5,671 nt of DNA from the NCBI GenBank assembly GCA_022822575.1, contig JAJEBJ010000330.1, forward strand, positions 1 to 5,671, in the 5' to 3' direction. The notes under the pieces are model-generated. The model was not told the DNA's origin, made no database searches, and saw only the letters and a list, made by a program, of their open reading frames with translations. The position numbers were made by a program, and so were the translations under genes. Below are positions 5,525 through 5,671 of the stretch, piece by piece. Each line of letters begins with the position of its first letter. Positions within the stretch are counted from its first letter, which is position 1. Source of the stretch: Alphaproteobacteria bacterium (GTDB lineage: Bacteria; Pseudomonadota; Alphaproteobacteria; SP197).

Positions 5525-5671
5525 TCAGCGGCCGCTAAATCGGGGAGGTCTCCTCTCGCGTGCCGCGGCCATGCCTTCGCGGGCATCTTCGGTGGAAAAG
5601 CACGCCACCGTCTCGCGCTTGAGTCGTGCGGAATCGAGTGTGCCCCGCGAGATGTCCGTGATCGCCTTCGA
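5525..5671 (-). CDS. Enoyl-CoA hydratase/isomerase family protein, C-terminal fragment
   Basis: On the minus strand the frame is open from the window edge (5671) to a TGA at 5527-5525, giving 48 residues. The stretch L-K-R-E-T-V-A-C-F-S-T-E-D-A-R-E-G-M-A-A followed by RERRPPRFSGR is the characteristic C-terminal end of the crotonase superfamily: the E-D-x-x-E-G helix and the R/K-P-x-F-x-G tail. Members hydrate or isomerise enoyl-CoA thioesters in fatty-acid or aromatic-acid beta-oxidation. The catalytic region is outside the window, so the reaction cannot be specified. The gene converges on the exported-protein genes, so it belongs to a separate transcript. It could still act in the same catabolic locus as the oxygenase, but nothing in the window proves that. 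Confidence 0.85.
   Translation of the reverse strand, partial: SKAITDISRGTLDSARLKRETVACFSTEDAREGMAAARERRPPRFSGR

Overview
The window is a GC-rich bacterial segment with dense genes, strongly GC-biased third codon positions and Shine-Dalgarno-led starts. The gene content is a Rieske ring-hydroxylating oxygenase, a trimethylamine-dehydrogenase-type flavoprotein, a DUF995-like exported protein and an enoyl-CoA hydratase. This suggests a catabolically versatile proteobacterium, most likely an alphaproteobacterium. That placement is inferred from gene content and composition, not from any marker gene.

Region 1 (1-2931, + strand) is the end of a catabolic operon. It holds the C-terminal third or so of a Rieske oxygenase alpha subunit, its beta subunit (overlapping alpha by 32 nt), and, 45 nt later behind a strong ribosome binding site, a 688-residue flavoprotein of the trimethylamine/dimethylamine dehydrogenase family. 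The flavoprotein keeps the flavin-linking cysteine (Cys31). It has Tyr345 where the family normally has the first iron-sulfur ligand cysteine, and Gln61 and Gln355 where trimethylamine dehydrogenase has two walls of its substrate cage. No ferredoxin or reductase for the oxygenase lies in the window. The likely job is oxygenation of an aromatic or amine-bearing compound followed or accompanied by flavin-dependent oxidation or demethylation; the substrate cannot be read from the sequence.

Region 2 (2932-3413) has about 390 bp with no convincing gene, then a compact control region. This contains a good sigma-70 promoter (TGGACA, 17 bp, TAGAAT with an extended TG) and two palindromes of the shared form ATYGAC-N2-GTCRRT. 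One lies just upstream of the -35 box and the other covers the -10 box and start point; their centres are exactly 50 bp apart. This looks like a paired operator for an unidentified dimeric regulator.

Region 3 (3414-5329, + strand) encodes two exported proteins of unknown function. The first is a 329-residue protein rich in Trp, Tyr, Asp and Cys, with an N-terminus that can be read as a lipoprotein signal (LAAC) or an ordinary signal peptide. The second is a 258-residue periplasmic protein built from two tandem copies of a DUF995-like domain, each with one C-x10-C cysteine pair. They may be co-transcribed from the 3348-3376 promoter.

Region 4 (5330-5671) is a 195-bp convergent intergenic stretch followed by the C-terminal 48 residues of an enoyl-CoA hydratase/isomerase family protein on the minus strand, running off the window end.
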